A stretch of 37,965 bases of DNA from Seonamhaeicola algicola. GTDB lineage: Bacteria; Bacteroidota; Bacteroidia; Flavobacteriales; Flavobacteriaceae. The notes beneath the pieces are model-generated. The model saw nothing but the letters and a program-made list of their open reading frames with translations. It did not search any database and was not told the DNA's origin. The translations under genes and the position numbers were made by a program. The stretch is taken from NCBI RefSeq assembly GCF_007997385.1, contig NZ_VOSC01000019.1, positions 106,041 to 144,005 on the forward strand, in the 5' to 3' direction. Below are positions 34,212-37,965 of this stretch, piece by piece (the first letter of the stretch is position 1; every line of letters starts with the position of its first letter).

Positions 34212-35000
34212 TTAGTTAAACTCAACTGTATTTAAAATGAGCCCTGAAGCAGGTGCAATATATGTCATTTTAACATATACATGTGGCTGTAAACTGTGCT
34301 CAATATCTTGTAAAGTTAAAATGCCTTTACCTAAATCAAATAATGTACCCATCATGAGCCGAATTTGATTACGCATAAACCCCTTGCCTCTTACACGTAA
34401 CATATATGATTTTTCAGGAAAATAATTAGCCGTATAAATAGTATTTTCTACAAGCTCACAAGTTTCAATAGTTCTTGTATAAATACCATTATCTGTAGGT
34501 TTGTAGCAATATGATTTAAAATTATGTTCACCTTCAAACAATTTGGCGCCTTGTGCCATTATTTCAATATCTAAATTGTTCAAAATGGTTGTCATTATAG
34601 GTGCACAAAACGGATGGCATTTTTCACCATACGTAAATAAATAAAGGTATTCTTTAGTTTTAGGGTGATTAATAATGTTGAATTTAGCATCAACCTCTTT
34701 AATTGCTAATGCCCTAATATCTTGCGGAAGGTTGTAATTAAAAAGATTTAAAAAAGCATCTAAATCTTCTATTTCATGTTGAAGAAATAACTCAAAGGTA
34801 GCATTTTCAGCAGATACCATAGCATCGGTTCTTCCCGAAACTAAGGTTTTAAAATACTTACCTTCAAGAATATAGTTTAAGGTTCTATCAACCATTAAAT
34901 GCAAGGTTTTAACGTTTGGTTGTTTTTGCCAACCGTGAAAACGATATCCTAAATATTGAAAATTAATTAAATAGTAATATTTTTTTGGCTGAAATTGCAT
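34212..35000 (-). CDS. Divergent TruA-family tRNA pseudouridine synthase
   Basis: A 262-residue pseudouridine synthase of the TruA family. The catalytic Asp is Asp59 in VSGRTDAMVSA, where classical TruA has GRTDAGVHA. Other features: YLGYRFHGWQKQPN near the N-terminus, FKSYCYKPTDNG, and the RVRGKGFMRNQIRLMMGTLF motif (canonical FLxxMVRxxVG region). TruA makes pseudouridine at tRNA positions 38-40. The altered active-site loop and reduced N-terminal region suggest a paralogue with a different target rather than the housekeeping copy. The gene lies 18 bp after the stop of the beta-helix lipoprotein gene. Confidence 0.88.
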   Translation of the reverse strand: MQFQPKKYYYLINFQYLGYRFHGWQKQPNVKTLHLMVDRTLNYILEGKYFKTLVSGRTDAMVSAENATFELFLQHEIEDLDAFLNLFNYNLPQDIRALAIKEVDAKFNIINHPKTKEYLYLFTYGEKCHPFCAPIMTTILNNLDIEIMAQGAKLFEGEHNFKSYCYKPTDNGIYTRTIETCELVENTIYTANYFPEKSYMLRVRGKGFMRNQIRLMMGTLFDLGKGILTLQDIEHSLQPHVYVKMTYIAPASGLILNTVEFN

Positions 35001-35018
35001 TTGGCAATAATACTACTT

Positions 35019-36428
35019 TTAATTAATCCAGCAGCCATTCCATGGGGTGTTTTGTTGTAACGGAATATCAAAAGGTTCATTATTGTATGTGTTACCTTGT
35101 GCACTACCCGAAACTTCTAAAAAACGATATGCCCAACATGTGTTTGGGTGCGTTACTGCATTGTTTTCTAAAGTTAAATTTTTCATTTCTTTAAAGGCTA
35201 AATGACCATTTAACATGCTATTGTTTGTAATGGTTAAATCTGCGCCTTTGTACATATACATACCGCAATTATTAAGCACATTGTTATCAATGTATGTAGT
35301 ATTTGTATTGTTTTTAGGGCTATCATTAGAATACATAATAATGCCATTCCAATTATTAACCGATACCGTGCGCATGGTAATGGTGTTATTTTTTATTGTA
35401 GCACTAGCATTTTTCCAATACACTAAAGGGCCATCAATATATTCACTATCAGTACCCTGTAATAATATATTGTTTTCAATGAGCACATTTTTGCCATCAG
35501 TGTTTACAATATCGCCACCTCTATTATTATGAAAATAATTAGCCGCAATAGTTATGTTTTCATTTAAACGACCCGCACCTTCTAAATCAATTCCAAATTG
35601 AGGCGATGTGCCGTTGGTATGATGTATTTCATTATTTTCAATAAGTACATTTTTAGCACCAACTATTGATATGCCTTGACGCCTATTATCTGAAAAATTA
35701 GTGCGTTTAATGGTTATATCACTAAGATTTTGCGCTTCACCCTTTGGGCTACCTACTAATAAAATACCATCGCCATTGGCTTTTCCTAATACAATATTTT
35801 GTACTGTTACATGGTTAGTTTCACCTTCAATACAAATTAAATGCCCCTCATCATGTGCTGTAGCGCCATCATTACTCCTTGGTGTGTAAACGTGATTATC
35901 TCTATCTCCTAAAATAGTACCGCCAGATATTACAACAAACGCTTTATTATTAACACTAAGTGCACAATAATTCCATTTGTTATTAGGCGTCATTTCAATA
36001 ATAGCCTCTTTATCTAATAAAAAGGCCATATTACTGTGCAATTTTAATCCTGCATAGTATATGGCATTGCCTTCTTTCCCTATTAAATAATGGCCTTTAG
36101 GTAAACAGATAATTCCGTAGCCTTCACTTACTGCCCAATCTATTGCTTTTTGTAAATTTTCGGTAGTTTTAACAGGGTTTGTTCTGTTATTCGGAATATC
36201 CCAACGTTCTAACTCAATACAATACGTTTTATTAGAAATTTCACTGTACGGCATCGTTTCAATTGCGTTTTGAGGGCCATCAAAAGGATTTGGGTTGTTA
36301 ACATCGGTGTCACTTAAACGTGTGCTTTTAAACGACACATCATCATCAGCATCATTAAAACAAGAAAAAAAGCATAATGAAACAATTACTAAAGTAAAAC
36401 GTTTTATTGTAGGTAAATAGGAAAACAT
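35019..36428 (-). CDS. Right-handed parallel beta-helix lipoprotein
   Basis: A 469-residue protein with lipoprotein signal (VIVSLCFFSC, lipidated Cys23), then a Pro/Asn/Asp-rich linker. LQKAIDWAVSEGYGIICLPK (about residue 90) is the typical entry of a pectate-lyase-3-like beta-helix. The helix runs about 105-440 with many PbH1 turns (ENNEIHHTNGTS, AANYFHNNRGGD, ENNILLQG, DNNVLNNCGMYMY). It ends with Trp/Cys-rich NTPWNGCWIN. It is probably on the outer membrane facing out. Such helices bind or cut polysaccharides, but no catalytic triad is clear. It lies 52 bp after hisI in the same direction and upstream of truA. Confidence 0.88.
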   Translation of the reverse strand: MFSYLPTIKRFTLVIVSLCFFSCFNDADDDVSFKSTRLSDTDVNNPNPFDGPQNAIETMPYSEISNKTYCIELERWDIPNNRTNPVKTTENLQKAIDWAVSEGYGIICLPKGHYLIGKEGNAIYYAGLKLHSNMAFLLDKEAIIEMTPNNKWNYCALSVNNKAFVVISGGTILGDRDNHVYTPRSNDGATAHDEGHLICIEGETNHVTVQNIVLGKANGDGILLVGSPKGEAQNLSDITIKRTNFSDNRRQGISIVGAKNVLIENNEIHHTNGTSPQFGIDLEGAGRLNENITIAANYFHNNRGGDIVNTDGKNVLIENNILLQGTDSEYIDGPLVYWKNASATIKNNTITMRTVSVNNWNGIIMYSNDSPKNNTNTTYIDNNVLNNCGMYMYKGADLTITNNSMLNGHLAFKEMKNLTLENNAVTHPNTCWAYRFLEVSGSAQGNTYNNEPFDIPLQQNTPWNGCWIN

Positions 36429-36480
36429 TAATGTAAGATTTTTGGGTTCCTAAAATATACGATAAAAACGCGTATAAAGT

Positions 36481-37074
36481 TTATTTGTGTCTGCCTTTTA
36501 ATTCGGCTTCAATATCTTTTAAAGTGAAGCCTTTGGCTTGAAGTAACATTAAATAGTGAAATAACAAATCGGCCGATTCGTATAAAAATAACGCATCGTT
36601 GTTATCCATAGCTTCAATAACCGTTTCTACGGCTTCTTCGCCTACTTTTTGAGCTACTTTATTAATGCCTTTTGAAAACAAACTAGCCACATACGATTTT
36701 GCAGTATCTTTATTAGCAACACGTTCTGCAATAATAGTTTCTAAAGTTGAAAAGAACCCATAATTAGGTGTGTTTTCTTCGCCCCAACAATTCCCTGTGC
36801 CTTTGTGACACGTTGGTCCTGCAGGATTTACTTGAATTAACAACGAATCGTTATCACAATCGTTTTTAAGTTCAACCAAATTTAAAAAGTTACCGCTCTC
36901 CTCGCCTTTTGTCCATAAACGTTGCTTACTACGACTATAAAAAGTTACTTTTTTAGTTTCTATTGTTTTTTTATAGGCTTCTTCATTCATATACCCCAAC
37001 ATCAATACATTTTTTGTTGTAGCATCTTGAATAATTGCGGGTACTAAGCCGTTATTGTCGTATTTTATTTCCAT
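36481..37074 (-). CDS. hisIE: Bifunctional phosphoribosyl-AMP cyclohydrolase/phosphoribosyl-ATP pyrophosphatase
   Basis: A 197-residue fusion enzyme for steps 2 and 3 of histidine synthesis. HisI half about 1-110: MLGYMNEEAYKKTIETKKVT, then the zinc/metal-binding NPAGPTCHKGTGNCW. HisE half about 115-195: LETIIAERVAN, SKGINKVAQKVGEEAVETVI and ESADLLFHYLMLL. Start set at ATG 37074 (MEIKYDNNGLVPAII). A longer frame begins at 37116, but its first 10 codons read through the end of a dispersed palindromic repeat, so they are not ancestral. It is preceded by hisF and an 85-bp gap holding that repeat. Confidence 0.96.
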   Translation of the reverse strand: MEIKYDNNGLVPAIIQDATTKNVLMLGYMNEEAYKKTIETKKVTFYSRSKQRLWTKGEESGNFLNLVELKNDCDNDSLLIQVNPAGPTCHKGTGNCWGEENTPNYGFFSTLETIIAERVANKDTAKSYVASLFSKGINKVAQKVGEEAVETVIEAMDNNDALFLYESADLLFHYLMLLQAKGFTLKDIEAELKGRHK

Positions 37075-37086
37075 TTTTATTTTATT

Positions 37087-37157
37087 ATCATTGCTAACCG
37101 CAAAGCGATGTGGCAATTTATTTAAAAGATTACGTCGTCATACTTCCTCGTAATGAC
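37087..37157. repeat. GTCATT-type dispersed palindromic element between hisF and hisI
   Basis: About 71 bp. On the minus strand it opens GTCATTACGAGGAAGTATGA and closes near TTGCGGTTAGCAATGAT. The ends are imperfect inverted repeats (GTCATTaCgA / ATCATTGCtA), and CGAcGT / CGATGTGGCAAT lie inside. This pattern matches from memory the GTCATTGCGAG...GCAATGAC family found between genes in several bacterial phyla. It fills the hisF-hisI gap. Confidence 0.6.
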
Positions 37158-37159
37158 CT

Positions 37160-37915
37160 CTATAATCGCACTTCAATATTATGTTTTTTTAATTCTTTTT
37201 TTAACTCTGGAATAGGAATTTCTCCAAAATGAAAAACACTTGCCGCCAGAGCAGCATCAGATTTTCCTTCTTTAAATGTATCTATAAAATGCTGTACATT
37301 GCCAGCACCACCAGATGCAATAATAGGAATATTTAAAGTAGCGGACAATTGCGCTAAAGCTTCGTTTGCAAAACCAGCTTTTGTACCATCATGATCCATT
37401 GATGTGAATAAAATTTCGCCCGCACCGCGCATTTCAACTTCTTTTGCCCATTCAAATAAATTTATTTCTGTAGGAATGGTGCCGCCTGCTAAATGTACTT
37501 TCCAATGTCCATCAACTTGTTTCGCATCAATAGCAACAACAACACATTGGCTACCAAATTTATTAGCTAATTCGTTTACCAAATCAGGTCTTTTTACTGC
37601 CGATGAGTTAATAGAAACCTTATCGGCTCCACATTTTAACAAAGCATCAACGTGTTCTACAGACGATATGCCACCGCCTACTGTAAACGGTATATTTACT
37701 TGTTCGGCAACACGCGTTACCATATCTAGAGTTGTGCCTCGGTTTTCTAAAGTGGCTGCTATGTCTAAAAACACCAATTCGTCTGCACCTACTTCGGCAT
37801 ATTGCTTTGCGAGCTCTACAGGGTCTCCGGCATCGCGTAAATCGACGAAATTAACACCTTTAACAGTGCGTCCGTTTTTTATATCTAGACAGGGAACAAT
37901 TCTTTTTGTAAGCAT
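37160..37915 (-). CDS. hisF: Imidazole glycerol phosphate synthase cyclase subunit
   Basis: A complete 251-residue TIM-barrel protein. Catalytic Asp11 lies in [18 protein letters not shown] and the second Asp in [12 protein letters not shown] (about 130). Phosphate-binding loops are [10 protein letters not shown] and [10 protein letters not shown]. With HisH (outside the window, expected upstream), it turns PRFAR and glutamine-derived ammonia into imidazole glycerol phosphate and AICAR. It leads directly to hisIE in the same direction, so this is the 3' part of a histidine operon continuing past the right edge. A heptamer repeat precedes it. Confidence 0.98.
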   Translation of the reverse strand: MLTKRIVPCLDIKNGRTVKGVNFVDLRDAGDPVELAKQYAEVGADELVFLDIAATLENRGTTLDMVTRVAEQVNIPFTVGGGISSVEHVDALLKCGADKVSINSSAVKRPDLVNELANKFGSQCVVVAIDAKQVDGHWKVHLAGGTIPTEINLFEWAKEVEMRGAGEILFTSMDHDGTKAGFANEALAQLSATLNIPIIASGGAGNVQHFIDTFKEGKSDAALAASVFHFGEIPIPELKKELKKHNIEVRL

Positions 37916-37926
37916 TATTGTATTTT

Positions 37927-37965
37927 GGTTGTTGGTTGTTGGTTGTTGGTTGTTGGTTGTTGGTT
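37927..37965. repeat. Heptanucleotide tandem repeat (GGTTGTT)n upstream of hisF
   Basis: Five exact GGTTGTT units from 37927 to 37961 plus GGTT to the window edge; it may go on beyond. It begins 12 bp before the hisF start codon (minus strand reads AACAACC). A perfect short tandem array is prone to slippage. Confidence 0.95.

Noticed and set aside
37075-37116. Extended N-terminus of hisI (14 extra codons)
   Set aside because: Mostly encoded by the end of a dispersed palindromic repeat; the conserved protein starts at 37074.

Overview
The window comes from an AT-rich chromosome of the Bacteroidota, most likely a marine Flavobacteriaceae. Evidence: AT-biased third codon positions, almost no Shine-Dalgarno sequences, promoters of the TAnnTTTG type, lipoboxes of the (L/V)xxC type, a Por/type IX secretion (T9SS) C-terminal signal, an Asp-box 'glycosyl hydrolase' of the kind common in this phylum, and a leuCDAB gene order. 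I saw no rRNA, tRNA, CRISPR, transposase or phage gene.

Layout. 1-4398 (minus) is the N-terminal 1,466 codons of a giant secreted repeat adhesin that runs off the left edge. 4644-6067 is an AraC regulator followed by a small NTF2-like protein. 6181-9318 (minus) is a 1,045-residue secreted Asp-box beta-propeller protein. 9538-10539 is a YdjM-type membrane hydrolase with a TTG start. 10898-12956 is a secreted papain-like protease plus a lipoprotein, bounded by a 22-bp palindrome on the left and a 688-bp structured non-coding region on the right. 13645-18662 is a compact six-gene operon: two GT4 glycosyltransferases, a two-helix membrane protein, a zinc-ribbon/Gly-rich protein, a lipoprotein and a MurG/MGT-like glycosyltransferase. 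Upstream of it lie three copies of an 18-bp sequence, one inverted, so a 466-bp block next to the operon is flanked by inverted repeats, as in Bacteroidota invertible promoters. 18762-21795 holds a DedA/VTT protein, DUF3817, a YbdG-type MscS channel and an unknown secreted protein.

21893-26719 (minus) is the leucine operon leuC-leuD-leuA-type-leuB. Next come an acyl-CoA thioesterase and a DUF72 protein (minus), a small conserved protein and a T9SS cargo protein (plus), then DUF2461 (minus). 31163-34059 (minus) looks like an envelope/stress block: Dps, MscS, then a tiny-gene operon of DUF1328/YtjA, two small acidic lipoproteins and a secreted protein. Two of these genes (32004-32165 and 32217-32378) encode only 53 residues each and were found by direct translation. 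The window closes with a divergent TruA, a right-handed beta-helix lipoprotein, and hisIE and hisF, which lie at the 3' end of a histidine operon continuing to the right.

The most interesting region is 12957-18662: an unrecognised envelope-glycan-type operon with a possible invertible control segment. Two further points are that dispersed GTCATT-type palindromic elements sit inside both the leu and his operons, and that several start codons (leuC, hisI, the YdjM-like gene, the DedA gene, the 70-residue lipoprotein) can be resolved from promoter or repeat context.
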